Assembly: GCA_021234155.1 (NCBI GenBank)
Contig: JAJEKV010000013.1
Location: forward strand, 1,503,787-1,567,786
Length of the DNA stretch: 64,000 bases
Reading direction: 5' to 3'
Source of the DNA: Isoetes taiwanensis
Lineage: Eukaryota > Streptophyta > Lycopodiopsida > Isoetales > Isoetaceae
Program-made: the position numbers and the translations under genes
The notes under the pieces: generated by a model
Told to the model about the DNA's origin: nothing
Database searches by the model: none
What the model saw: the letters and a program-made list of their open reading frames with translations, nothing else
Shown here: positions 25,161 through 37,950 of the stretch, in pieces
Position numbering within the stretch: the first letter of the stretch is position 1
Layout of the letters: the number at the start of each line of letters is the position of its first letter

Positions 25161-28100
25161 CTAGCAACCTAATAAATTATTCTTTTAATCATCTAATATA
25201 TGAATATTAAAGATCTCGCCGGATCTCTCGGAATATTTGCTCTTCGGATCAAAACCCCGATCAGCAATAGAAAGATCAAAAATCTTTCTCAAGTATCTTC
25301 CTAACCTAGCACCCTCAAATCGACTAAAGAAGCTCACACCATAATGCGAGCATATAGAATGTGCACGACAAAGTAAATCAATCACGAATATTCCACCGGC
25401 GGTTGTTATTGCTTCTTACATGGTGAAATTGAAATCTTAAGAGACTGTTTAATTCATTTCTGATGGATTGCCTACTTGTTCAATTAAGGGGACCAAACTA
25501 ATATTCTTGGGCTAGTACCTGCAATGCATTTCATGTTTCCGCAATGGATCAATGTCCAGACGACTAACATGAGTGTCCAGATCATCTGAAACGTTTGGAC
25601 CATACATGACTAATGGCATTGACTGGTTTGTGACATCGAAAACATTTACAATGATAGCCTGACTTTCAGCAAGTTATCTCAGCAGGTTTTCGACCACAGA
25701 TTCAAAATCAAAACCTACATATCTGTTTGCACAAATATATGCCATTAATCTGACAAAGAAAATCTCTATGAAAGGTAGGCCCGGTGACACAACATAATCG
25801 CCCGGACATTGGGCTCAAATGCAAAAAACCTCACCTTTTCCCCAGTTCTCGTCTTTTGCTAACTTGACTACATCTTTTGCATGCTATGATGCGATACTCA
25901 AACTGTCCAAGTTCCCTTTTCATTCTGCACCTGTCCAATCCATGTGGCTTCAAAGTGCTTCACACCTGAAGATACAAATCATCTACGAAGTTAATCAAGC
26001 TTCTAAATTTCAAAAACTTGGAACTACATAATGCAAACTGGAACGTTTGAGTGAATCAAAACAAATTTGCATTTGATTCACCAAGATGATATTTTGTTAA
26101 GAATACAAATAGAAGGTTCTGTTACATTGTCCTCTCTGGCTAGACTCTATTAAAACTTATGATTTACATATATGTGGCACACAAATAACTGCATGAAAAG
26201 ATAGTATTAATCAAACAACCGGGGAGAAAAACATGGCTCAAAGCTAAATATAATGCCGGAAGATCTTACACCGCTATAGCCGGCCAGTTCACAAGCTCGT
26301 CACATATCCAAAATGGTTCACCAAAGAGCCGGCAAAACGCATTTTCAAGATGTTTAGTAGCAAAAAAGATAAAGCGGATAAGATGCTTACTATGATCTTA
26401 AGCCTAACTCTCGCATCCAATGGCATAACGTTGTGGGTGCGCCAATACTCCTACAAATAGCTTGCATTCCATGTGTACTCGGAGAAGGATTGATCAAAAT
26501 GCTTGACAACCGACTTCGTTCTTACTCTCTTGGTCCATTGATCATCCACCATGTCGGCCTCCCGATTTAAACAAGCCTCAAGTCCGGCAAAAAAAAAGAA
26601 AAGGCATAAAGGCATAAGAGGATAAAATCACGAGCAGAGTTTGACTCCTCGAAGTTTGGTCAACAACCGAGATACCAAACATGTTTGAAACTAGCAAATA
26701 TGCAAGATTTAGTTGAAGATTCAAAATTTGGATTGCACAATTTTCTGGATTTCTGGATAGCATAATGTTTGACTACATGGCACAAGAAACAATAAAACTT
26801 TATTGTATTGTGGAAGGTGCATCTGAAGCCATTTGAAACACCTTGGTTAGGCGGTGAAGGCAAGAGCAAAACTAGGTTCATATATGGGGTACGGTTTGGC
26901 CACTTGTTAAGTAGAATATCAATTTACATATGCGACCACAGTAAAGGCGATTCTGAGAAGGCGTTTTTAACCCTAGGATGAGCGTTGCAAGAATTTGCAC
27001 ACTAACACTTCATTCTAAAACGGATTGAAAGCTGTAGTCATATCCAATGTTTCCATTTTCCAAAGCACATTTCTCGGAAAAGCACAAGCATGGACTGGAA
27101 AAGCGGGGAGTGTGAACATAAATTCTAAACTTTTGATGGTGTCTAAATTACGAGGGAGGCTACCATGAATAAATGTCAAAATACCTTAGGAGCGAAACTA
27201 AAGAAGACCAAGTCATATAATGAAGCACGCGATTAATGGAGTGTACTTCTTCTAATGTGAGCCATGTGCCCCGTCCATAGGCTCCTCGAGACATGCGATC
27301 TTGAATTCACAAAGGCCACATCACCAAGCGGTTAATCTCATAAAGTGCATAAAGTTGAAGTGGTGAACAAAATGAAATGTTATTTTTGGCACTTACAATT
27401 TGCATGCCGATATCGAGGAGCGGTGATATACCGATTCAGATTGCCCATTCCGGCTTCCATCATCTTTTCTACCAAGTGCATGAGCAGAAGATAGGGGCTA
27501 CACACAAGTTTCAAGGTTCAAAATCACCAATTAAGCCACATATTTGCATATATACAGCAATGTGAAAAGAAAAGATTATAATGCATAAACCCAATACTCA
27601 GGGAAATATTTGTCAAGAAAGATTGAAGACATTATCAGGACACACTGTGTATGTTACCAAAGTCCATGGCCCTGTTAAAAGATGACCCAACTCCATTCCA
27701 TTTACGAAAATATGAAAGCTCAATAACTTGATGATCAGCAGTTTTAGATCAGCTTCCGGAAGGAATAATAAGAGCCTCAAAAACAAAAGCATGGCGTAAC
27801 TAGCTTGCAAGGTCATCTACTATAGAAGCAGAGATATACAGCCAAGCTTGCAACAAGAAAAAATGTTGCATCATATCACTAACCTCTGTTTGTAAGATAA
27901 AATGCATGGTCCATATCGTTAAAAGCATGTTACTGCATGAATGAGCAATGAAACCACTAAGTGCAGTTCAACGCTGTATTACCCAATCTGCTCAGGCGAT
28001 AGCTTTATACCACTGAATAATTACCGAAATTCATGTAGGTAGAATAATTATACCTGAAAAAGATCATTGGCTCTAGCATGGCAAAAGCAACTTCGTCATC

Positions 28101-28329
28101 TATTAACCTCCACTGAAAACATCATTGCCAGCATCAAGGCGGCACAATATGTGCTCTAAATCCAGCACACACAGGTCTTGCCATAAAAATTTGGCCAGCA
28201 CAGATTCGGCCATGCCGGATTAAGCGGACGGCAGAAAAATTTCAGCTTAAGCAAAAGGCAAAAACCTTCTTGTCAGGAACAAAGCCGACCAATCCCCGGG
28301 CAGATCTTTCCTCCACAACACTACTCCAT

Positions 28330-28578
28330 TCAAAAAAACACCTCTAAAGCAAGACGGTTATATGAAATCAAATCAAAATAGGGCAGATCGTCATTTTTTA
28401 GCAAGGTTTTGTGGCCGACCTGCTGGTACTTCAGAGGAGCGAGAGCATCTTGAGAAGCCGGAGCTGGAGGGGCGCCATTTACCCGTGCTACATACCCGAT
28501 GCTAGATACGTTGAGATTGATGAGGAGATTTCGCCTGCGCCATAGCCGGACCGAAAGCAATTGACTAGGGCAAGCCAC
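28330..28578 (-). other. Candidate first exon(s) at the 5' end of element Z
   Basis: The minus-strand frame starting near 28,578 (ACPSQLLSVRLWRRRNLLIN...) is Arg-rich then Ala/Pro-rich, resembling an organelle-targeting leader. It lies just inside the 5' module, in the sense of Z. The first codon of the frame is not a confirmed ATG. A GGCTATGGCG string nearby (about 28,535) offers another start in a different frame. The family is not recognised. The stretch 27,642-28,330 holds no frame I can support. Confidence 0.25.
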
Positions 28579-28599
28579 AACAGTCGTCCATCAGATAAG

Positions 28600-29190
28600 A
28601 TTCGATGGAGAAATCGAATTGGGGCTTTTAACGTGGGCCGTCCAGATCTGAGATGGACGGCCAGGATTAAAAATGTCTACACACTCTACACACAATATCA
28701 AAGATGGGCCCGGTCGAGATGAAATGCCCCAATGTCGGAAGATTAAAAGCCCATTAAAGTCGCCGGGAGGTGTCTGAGGTGTCGCGATGCGGACCGTCCG
28801 TCCGTCGAGAGATGGGCGGCCGAGATCAATCTCTACCAACATGTTGGTAGAGCCAATATAATTGTATATATATGAGTGATAAGGATATCTATTATATATA
28901 TCTATTATCTATTATATCTATTATCTATTATATATCTATTATCTATTATCACTCATATATATACAATTATATGAGCTCTACCAACATGTTGGTAGAGATT
29001 GATCTCGGCCGTCCATCTCTAAGATGGACGGTCCAGACGGTGACACGTCGTAACACCCCAAGCAGCCCCCTGATTTGGGGCTTTTAATCTCGACCCTTGA
29101 AATTGGGGCATTTCATCTCGGCCGTCTATCTCGGATTTGGACGGCCCACAACAAAAGCCCCAATTCGATTCCATCCCCGCCTTAGTATTG
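28600..29190. repeat. Large inverted repeat: 5' ends of Z(-) and W(+) back to back
   Basis: Arms at about 28,620-28,890 and 28,960-29,185 are inverted copies (GATCTCGGCCGTCCATCTCT..., CTACCAACATGTTGGTAGAG, TATATACAATTATAT). The centre (28,880-28,960) is a TATCTATTATCTATTATAT-type array ending in TATCACTCATATATA, the inverse of TATATGAGTGATA on the left. Confidence 0.85.
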
Positions 29191-32100
29191 CCCCAATTCG
29201 ATTCCGTCCCCTGCCTTAGTATTGTGCTGGTAGGTTGCACATGAAGTCGCAGCTATGGCGGTTCTGGGGTAGCTCTTGCCTTTGTTCTTTCTTACACTTT
29301 TATATGGCGGAGGTGTGGTTATGGCAGCGAGAAAGTGCAGAAGCTCAACAGAGTTACAACAAAGATTGGGGCCAATTTGGGTTTTCTCTTTACTCCGGTG
29401 GGGATGAATGGTCGATGTATTGGCCATCTCCGACGAACTATTTTGCTATCTTCTAATTATTTTGCTTCATCCTTTCACTTAAAAGCTTTTGTAATTGCAA
29501 ACGCAGCTATTTTCGCAGGGCTTCTCATGTTTTTATCAAGTATTAACTCTTTGCAAATGGGGTCGAGCTTATGAACTGGCCGATTGGAGAGATGGTGTGC
29601 GCCTTGTGCATGTAAGCTTAAGTTTTCCTTTTTTTGTTTTCTTAATTTCTATTGTGATGCCTAGGATTTGCTAAATCCGATGCCTCTGGGCTGCAAAGTT
29701 CAGGGTTATAAGGGCCTGTTATATTGATCAGGCTTCGACCAAGTTTGGATACGGCATGATGGAGCTGCCATAGTCGACCGAACTTTGCAATAAATGGGCC
29801 AAAATTGCCTGGATGGTGCTTCTTTGAGCAGTAGAAATCGAAATTATATCTCTGGCATGCTTTTGGAAAGCGGAATCAGAGATGGATTCAGGGCTCCGGA
29901 GGATTTTCTCCAGCTTATAATCTGTTAAATAATTTTAAGGTTAAAGCTTTAGTAGCAGCATCTCTGAAGGCGACCCACTGACGGTTTTGGCCAGTCTGAA
30001 TGCTAGACTTGGGAATGAATCTATGGTCAAATTTGTTCAAGCTTCTTTAAAGGTAAAGCTTTTCTGTCCAAGCTGTGTCGGGAGGTCTTGCTTTAAGCTT
30101 ATTCGCTGAGATTTTAATATGTTTCTTTTTATTCGCTGAGATTTTAATATGTTTCTTATGATGTTCTTCTTCTCTCTTGGCAGTCGTTTTCCTAAGCAAA
30201 TCGGCAGGGTAGAAAGCTATCTGGGTTATCCTTGGCTGTTGGCTACACGAGTGGATTACTCTGAGTCTAATTTTGACTGCTGGCTCCTGCAGAAAAGAGT
30301 GAAGAGTAGAGACGAGAGGTTATATGTCTCTGGAGCTGGTTGTCGTCATGCACCTTGTTCTTGAACTCATGGTTTGGATATTTTCCCTTGGTGCTTTGAT
30401 TTTTAGCAACTTAGCTTTAGGCTTGAGTAGCCTTTCAATGAGTTACCCATTTTTGAATGTCCAAGGCATGCTTTCATGTCTACATTGGAGTCCTTTGTTA
30501 ACAGCATTACCATTTTACTTTTGTGCTTTCAGATATGAGAGATGTGCTAGCAGACCACCTTTTAGTCGTTAGCAACCATAGAGCACTAGAGTATGAGCTT
30601 AGGACTTGTTGAGGCATTTTTTCTGGGTGGTTGAAAATGTAGCTATTTTTGAAGTGCATGTCTAATTTTTCAGAACTTTAGAAAAAGAAGGGGTGCCATC
30701 TGATCCTGCAACCGATACTGCATGGCAACATGATGGTGCAACATCTAGGCAATTTGTTGCAGCTCGAGAAATTGCAAAGGGCTTTTACACAGGGTCTCTT
30801 TTCCACCTCTCTAAACTCTTTCGTTCTTACACCTATTAATCAAGTTGTTTTGTTTTGCAAGCAGTCATTTGTTGATAGTTTATTTCGTCTAGTTTTACTT
30901 TCTATGCCCTTGAAAAGCTCTTTCAGCCTATGCTTCACAGCATCAACGTAAAGCAGTGCTCAGTATGGCCAATAAAAACCTAAATTTTATAGTATGTGAA
31001 GGATTCTGTCTATGGTGCAGAATGTGTTGTTCAATTTTGCCTGATATTATTTGTTATGGTCATAGACATGAATTATCATCCCCATACTCTGATTTTTAAT
31101 GCAAAAGCTCAGATGTTACTTTGCTGAGAAGCTGAATGCAGAAGAATTTCTGCTTATATGCATCACTATTGTGCTCATCAAGAGCATTATCGCATAGCCC
31201 TGGTGTTGTTTGTTGAAATTTTCAACTTCGCATACACGACCAGGTTTGTTTTCTTTTATATAGTTTATGATGTGCATGTGGTATTGCATGAAATGGGAGT
31301 TGGAAATGCAGATTTTACGTCTATTATGTGGTGAAAATCCATGACTAATATCTTTACAGGAGTAGGAATGTGCAATTAAACTCAAAGCAGCGTGTTGATG
31401 ATTTTCTTCACTATTTTCTTTCTTTTATGTGCATGTTGATTGGTAAGACTTGATTGCAGATGATAATGCTTGAACATCTGCCATATTTTAGCCAGATGGG
31501 GCTTATCAACTTTATTTAAGCTGGATCGCAGCATTTGCTGAGGTGTGTCATCCATGCTTCATGCTTGCAATAAGCTTGAAAGATTGGAGTATGTCACTTA
31601 TCATTCTGTTGTGATGCTCCACCTACACCTTCAGATTGTAAGCTCCTGCTTAACAGCTATGGCATTTTGAGATATCCCTCCTCCGTCTTCTGTTACGCCA
31701 TTTAAAGCTGTGGTTGGGTTACTAGGGGGCATGCCATCTGCTACTTGAGACCCTTGAGACCATGGGCCTTCTTTCTTCCATAAGGGTTCTTTGAATATGT
31801 ATGCATATATTAAGGATGAACATCGTCGGCTCTATTTTAATACTGATATTTTCTCGTTTTTTCAACAGATCACCATTGTGGTCGGCTTCTGACAGATACG
31901 ATTGGTCAATGGCATATCGGACCTTCGCCATTAGCGTAATCTAGACAGGATTATTCTCAAAGGTATATTTCCCTTTTTGCATAACATCTCTCAGAGCTCT
32001 GTCTTGCCATTAACTCCAATGATATGCAGCACTGTCTGAAGACCATACTGCTTATAGAACCCAACCTATCAGACCATGGTCTGGGAACGTTTGGTCCCAC

Positions 32101-32580
32101 AGATCTCCTTCTGTTATCTCCTTCTATCCATCGGTTTTCTTTAACCACAGACCAAGACTGAGATAGTTTCCACATTCGAATTTCGTCTCAGGTATTTTGG
32201 GACATTCCTCATATATCTATTGATTATGGTAGAATGATCAACATCATTTGCACTGGCCAAAGTAATTCTATGGGTCATAGATCACAATTATAGATCTTGC
32301 TTCTTAAGCATGTTGATGTCCAAAATCATGTGACATATTGCCCAGAGGCTCTGTCGTCGTACAATCAATCATAGATCCATCTGTTGTCATCAAATCCATT
32401 AAAGCAAGATTAAAGCAAAGAGAAGGGTTTCGTCATTTTTGGCGGCATGTTTATTTAGAGCAGGTGCCAGCATAATCGATTTATTGCAGCTTTCTTGGCA
32501 ACGAGGCAAGTTGCATTTAGATGTTTCTTGCATTCTTGACCTTCGCTTACTTTGCTTTCTCCTTTTGCGGTCCAATGCAG

Positions 32581-32839
32581 GATGTGCAGGGCCTTATGCC
32601 TGCTGATGAAGAGAGCTTGGCTGATGAAATCATCTGGGAGACATTACTGGTACAGTAGTAACTTCAGAGATTCTTGAAGGAGCTTTCCCATTTTTTATTT
32701 TTGTAGAATAGTTTGGTATAACATTCCGGAGGATGTACCAATTATTTGCTACTCTTTTCGTGTCTGCAGCACTCCTGGATAGCTGTCTCAATGGTCTTCT
32801 TGATGACAGCTACTGTGTTCACGATGTTAAAACTAACTG
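32581..32839 (+). other. Two candidate exons of an unknown membrane protein fragment
   Basis: CCAATGCAG|GATGTG opens a 69-nt piece (DVQGLMPADEESLADEI...WETLL) ending at CTG|GTACAG. CTGCAG|CACTCC opens a second piece at 32,770 ending 32,839 (HSWIAVSMVFLMTATVFTML... then AACTG|GTAAGG). Joined, they read as an acidic stretch followed by one hydrophobic, probably membrane-spanning, helix. Splice signals are good but the parent family is not recognised. The sense is that of element W. Confidence 0.35.
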
Positions 32840-33213
32840 GTAAGGCTCACATGTGAATGTTGATTTTCGTCTTTTAACATGCGTCAACAAAGGGAAGGTG
32901 CAATCTGGTGACCAATTGGCAAACAACAAAACAGTGGGTGTGTTCATGTATGAATTCATCTTTTGCCCATAAAAGAAAACAAGAAACCATGAATGGTCCT
33001 AATAGAGTATGCTGCTCTCTATACGAAGCCCTGATCATGCCGAATTAATACGGATGAGCAGATTATTGTGTCCCCTCTTCACAAATGAGAAATCTATAAG
33101 TTGGTAGCATCTGACCAATTTTGGTATGCAGCTAATACCTTCTGCAGCTACCATAGATGCGTGCATTTTTTGTCATTAAATACAGTTGGATAGAGGTTTT
33201 CTCAACCGTGTTT

Positions 33214-33773
33214 GCACAACTGATAAGGATGGAAAACGTATCTTTGCAAAAATAATGCTTGGTCGCCTTAAGAGACTGGGGAATTGATAATGGGTTGAAT
33301 CTGCAGTGTTCCCTTATGACAGAAAATCGGCATCTTTAGCATTCAAACTTGCTTCTAGATCCAAGACTGATCATAAATCTTTTTCTTCTGCTCCTGTCAT
33401 ATCTGTGGCTGTTTCCTGCACATGGGTGAGTGGTATTGCATGAAATGGGAGTTGGAAATGCAGATTTTACGTCTATTATATGGTAAAAATCCATGACTAA
33501 TATCTTTACAGGAGTAGGAATGTGCAATTAAACTCAAAGCAGCGTGTTGATGTTGCACAACTGATAAAGATGGAAAACGTATCTTTGCAAAAATAATGCT
33601 TGGTCGCCTTAAGAGACTGGGGAATTGATAATGGGTTGAATCTGCAGTGTTCCCTTATGACAGAAAATCAGCATCTTTAGCATCCAAACTTGCTTCTAGA
33701 TCCAAGACTGATCATAAATCTTTTTCTTCTGCTCCTGTCATATCTGTGGCTGTTTCCTGCACATGGGTGAGTG
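33214..33773 (+). repeat. Direct duplication (offset 341 bp) of an exon-like block
   Basis: 33,214-33,432 and 33,555-33,773 are near-identical. Each holds an exon-like segment after AATCTGCAG|TGTTCC that reads FPYDRKSASLASKLASRSKT... and ends near CACATGG|GTGAGT. Between them, 33,430-33,552 is a 123-bp copy of 31,278-31,400. No protein family is recognised. Confidence 0.8.
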
Positions 33774-34689
33774 TTGTCTTTCCACATGCTTATGCTTATG
33801 TTCCCAAGCTATGCAGAAGATGTCAGTGATCCTTGGCAAATTTTGTTTAAGTTGCAATTTGACCGTTCTCAGTAGAGTGACTTTAGCTTCCAACTTTCTT
33901 GCCAAAATATTCACAATAAAATCTCCATACAAAAAATTCGACCACAAATTACCAGTCGATGGCACAACCGCTCATAGTTCAATCATCAACCAAACAAAGC
34001 ATATTTGAAAACTTGGCATTAGAATGCAGTTTTAGTTGTTGTTTATAAGCACAAGGCAATGCATGTGAAATATGACATTAGCTAAGCACAAGCATAATGA
34101 AAACTTGGCGTTAGAATGCAGTTTTTGGTGTTTTTTTTCACAAGCAGACGCTTCCAATGCATGTGAAATTTTGGGATTAGTGTAAGCATGACCCTTGCTC
34201 TCACATGCCCTAACTTATGCCCAAAACACAAGTCGAAGGTGATAAAAAACTTCATAAACATTTTGATGACAAATTAGCAGTCGATTTTGTAATGCAAACA
34301 TACGAGAATCTTACACACTAGGGTGTACTTTGTAGTGAGTCCAGGGATTTCTTCAGGAAATCTTTGTGCAATCTTAAAGATTACTCGCAATATTTTAGGG
34401 AATCTTAATAGATTCCACAAAGAATCTTTCTAGAATATTGGGTAGTGTTAATGGAATGTTGGTAAACTTAGAAACCTTATAGTCTTAAAGGAATCAAAAT
34501 ATATCCTTCACCCTAGGTGTGCTTTCAAGTAAATCTCTGTGTAATCTTAAAGAATACTCGCATTATCCCGACGAATCTTAATAGATTTTGGGGAAACCTA
34601 TGTACGTACATCCAATTTCGTACTCTCAAAGCTTCATAAACCATAGCTGATAAACCCATTGATAGTACAAAAACTTGTATATATACAAT

Positions 34690-35340
34690 TATTGGATGTG
34701 TCCTATGGGGGGGTGAATCTTTGTAGAGATTCATCCCAGCCGTCCATTTCCTGAGGTGGCGCGACAATAGCCCTTGGATTTCATGGGGGGGCATGCATGG
34801 GGCATGGATGGGGCATGCACCCCATCCCTGGGCCGTCGATCGGGCACGTGAGAAATCGTGGCCCTTGATTTTAAGGTTAAGGAAGGTGCAAGGAAATTGT
34901 TGGTAAAGCTTGATCTCGGCCGTCCATCTCTGAGATGGATGGTCCAGACGGTGACACTTCAATCAACCCCAAGCAGCCCCCTTTATTTGGGGGTTTTGAT
35001 GTGGCCCGTTAGATCTAGGGCTTCAATTGGGGCATTTTATGTAGACCGTCCATCCTTGAAATTAGGGCTTTTATATTTAATGTTTATTAAATATGGGGTG
35101 TGAAAGGAAATTGTATTACATTTAATATTTAATATGGGGTGAGGTGGCACTTGCAGCAATTAAGCATCATTAATTACATTGTTAGGTGGCAAGTTTTCAG
35201 TCCCGTTTCTTCTGTAACATCGTAGGTAGCTATGGCGACCTTTGCAAGTAAAGGGAAGGCCGAGCCTTCCGATTATCCTTTACAGATCCTCGTTACCTCC
35301 CCTTTGTTTTTCTACGGTTAGGGTTCTTATAGTTCTTCCG
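34690..35340 (+). repeat. Shared 5' terminal block of elements X and V (copy 1)
   Basis: Near-identical to 42,010-42,667. It ends with TAGCTATGGCGACC, a short reading frame and TAGGGTTCTTATAGTTCTTC. The abrupt end of identity marks where element-specific cargo begins. Confidence 0.9.
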
Positions 35341-37468
35341 AATTCCTTAGCCGATGGTTTCTTTGCAGAAGCGCGATTCTTTCCCGGTGGCATCATCTTT
35401 GCTATGGCAGGAGTAAAGCATTCTTCGTATTGGAAAGGATTTTTTTGTTCCTTATCAGTGCCAGTGCATTCCGGCATTGCCAAAACCTTCCCGAAACTTA
35501 TTGAAATTTCTGCCATTTTCTATTTTCTACATATAAAGAGGAGGGATCAAAAGACAGTGGGAGTTGCGCCCATTTTTATCTGGACATGTCTGGAGCTTTA
35601 ATGCAGAGTTCGAACTTACGTTTGCATGTGTTTTCCTTCGATGCATTCTGAGCTGGCTATAGCGGCTTCTCTGAATGCTTTGCAGGCTTGAAGCTTTTTC
35701 AAAGAATAAATGAGGTTCGTAGTTAACAGTGGCTCTGCCGGAGTTGCTCTATTATTTGAGGCAGACACAGGTCAAGTTATCCTGCCTTTTAAGAATGGCT
35801 GTTTCTATGAAATGACAAATGTCCCAGGCAGCAGCGATTTAGATATGGTATCCATTGCCAATTTCGGGGTTTTGTGCTTATTGCTTTCTGTGTTTCCGGA
35901 GGCCTTTTTCAGGATTTTGCTCCCAGCTTCAAATCTTGAAAAAGAAGGCGCTGGATCTGCCATTGCGTTATGCCTCCTAGCAGGTTAGCATCTAGAATGA
36001 TGACACAGTTGTCACTTCTCTTTTAAAATGACTCCATTTTTTATTTAGCGTTGGGATTTTGCACAGTGTTGCCTGCCATTGTTTTGGTATTTCGTTGTTC
36101 ATTAGAATTGCCTGTTCATTTTGGCTTTCTTTCTCATATAAGGTATCAATCCTAGTTTGACGGTGTGAACAAATGTAACGCGACCCAGCCAATTGTGTCT
36201 GCCACTGTTCTGGTGTTCCATTTTGTTCCAGTGTCTGCCAAGATGCAAATTCCTCAAACGTCTTTGCAGATTGGTACAAAAATTACGTAGATATTTGTCG
36301 AAATGGGGTGATTCCGAATTTGGATGGCCTATGCTCAAATCAGGGAAAGATATGGCGGTTCATGATCTGGGTAAGAGATTCAAACATTGAGGTGCATCAT
36401 CTTGAATTTGATGGGCTGTAGGCTTGGGTCTCTGCTTTGGCCGACTTATGTGCTGATTTGGCTGTCTGGTCTAATGTCTGTTGCCAGCGGCTTCATCGAA
36501 AGAACTGTCCCAGTGAACGTCTCCATATTCTCTGCCCAAACTGTCACGAAACAGGGGGCAGCTATGGATCGCCATGTTTGTATTTTGGAAGTGCAAATCC
36601 AGTTTTCTCTGTCGGAGACTATGGTGCCTATGACGGATTTTGCTTCGGGAAAGTTGGTTCCCATAAAATCTTGTTAAATGTCCACCTTCTTGGCATGCTG
36701 ATTTTCACTCTGTACCTTTTGGCTATGGCAGAGCTACCGATTGTTGGCCAGAATGGGAAAGAACAACATAGATGCTGGTTCTTCCAGCTCTGCTCTCTGC
36801 AAGGCATGTGATAGCCTGCAACTCTTTTTTCAGTTTTTGTGATTTGAAGAGCATAGAGAGAGCTATGATTCTTTGAGGTTCCTAACATATTGGTCTTGCA
36901 AGGATATGTACATGGTTATAGCAAAATGATGTTGCCATTTTAGAAAAGCTACTGTATGATAGATGAATTTTATCTGTATGATAGATGAATTTTATCTGGT
37001 CTAATTTGGTCTTCCGTTATTGCAGGAAGAAGGGGGTGATAATCTGGCCCCAGGCTTACAGAAGCAAATAGATGAGACTTTGGAAGAGATAACACCACGA
37101 TGCATGCTTGAGATTCTTGCTTATCATTAGATGCAGAACATAAGTCCCAGCGTGAAGCTGGTCTACAAGAAGAGCTCAAACACTTGTTATGGGATGCAGG
37201 AAATGTGTCCTTTATGGTTCTTGATGGGGCATTCACACGTGAGAAATTTATGAAAGAAGCTTAAGGATGGCTGCACCAGAGCAGGCAATACATAATGGCA
37301 AATGCGACAGTGGTCTAATAGATGGGAAGACATTGCTATGTAAGAATTGTTCAGCTATCTCCATGTGATGGCTCTGCCTATATGCTTATGTCAGACATCT
37401 ATTCTGAGGCATGTATGTGGTCAGATGCTGTGCGGAATAGATGAGCTTAGGCAGTGTGCAGGTGCATG

Positions 37469-37647
37469 GAAAAAACCTGCAATGGCATGGATTTGAGATT
37501 GATAACAACGTGCATGAGTTCTTTGTGAAAGATAGAAGCCATCGAAGAAGTGAAGAGATCTATGCCACATTGAAACGTCTAAGTACACAAATGAAGGAAA
37601 GCGGATACTTTCCAAAACTCGATGATGCCAAATCCAGTGCAAAGTAA
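37469..37647 (+). pseudogene. PPR protein C-terminal E/E+ motif fragment
   Basis: The frame reads KKPAMAWI, then after a +1 shift EIDNNVHEFFVKDRSHRRSE and EIYATLKRLSTQMKESGYFP. This matches the end of the E and the E+ motif of DYW-class PPR proteins ('PGCSWIExxxxVHxFxxGDxSHPxxxEIYxxLxxLxxxMKxxGYxP'). Only this piece is present, and no DYW deaminase motif follows. Such proteins act in organellar RNA editing; this is a captured remnant in the sense of element X. Confidence 0.75.
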
Positions 37648-37950
37648 GTGCTTTAAGTATTTAGTTACTGCCTTTTCCAATGTTCATCAGCAATTGCTCT
37701 GTGATTCACTAAAAACAAATGTTAAAACTCATTCCTTTTGGGAAGAAATAAGCTGGCTATTGTGGTCTCTATTTGTCCTGTGACAACTATGGAACTACTG
37801 CAATCACTCAGTTAGATCCATAATTGCAACCTTAACTAAAGTGCCAATGAGGAAATGTCATGATAAATCTTAGTTTTTTTATTTGTAAAAAGCTGCTGCT
37901 GCTGTAGATTTCTTGAACGGTATGGATGTCAGTCAGATTTTCTAGAAACG

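Larger units (their letters stand above)
21412..28880 (-). mobile_element. Element Z of the TA-junction family (minus strand, 7.5 kb; copy of Y)
   Basis: The 5' end is at about 28,875 (left-facing ATATAATTGTATATATA) with its CCGTCC module at 28,620-28,860. The 3' end is at about 21,412 (TATATACAAGTCTTTGTACT). It abuts the 5' end of Y head-to-tail. From 21,412 to 27,641 it matches 12,626-19,200. From 27,642 to 28,600 it has its own cargo, including a minus-strand candidate first exon. Many CTG/CAG strings of Y appear here as CG, CCG or CGG. Confidence 0.6.
28975..34690 (+). mobile_element. Element W of the TA-junction family (5.7 kb)
   Basis: The 5' end is at about 28,965-28,980, the CCGTCC module at 28,985-29,180, and a leader homologous to Y (29,160-29,520) contains GCAGCTATGGCG. 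The 3' end at about 34,640-34,690 reads CATAAACC...CCCATTGATAGTAC then AAAAACTTGTATA. The interior holds exon-like pieces at 32,581-32,839 and 33,306-33,770, and a 32-bp tandem repeat at 30,092-30,155. No transposase is seen. Between 29,520 and 32,580 frames are short and nothing is recognised. Confidence 0.55.

Noticed and set aside
36387-36811. Overlapping plus-strand frames around a CPNCHETGGSYGSP string
   Set aside because: The frames overlap in two phases, lack clear splice signals and match no family I know.
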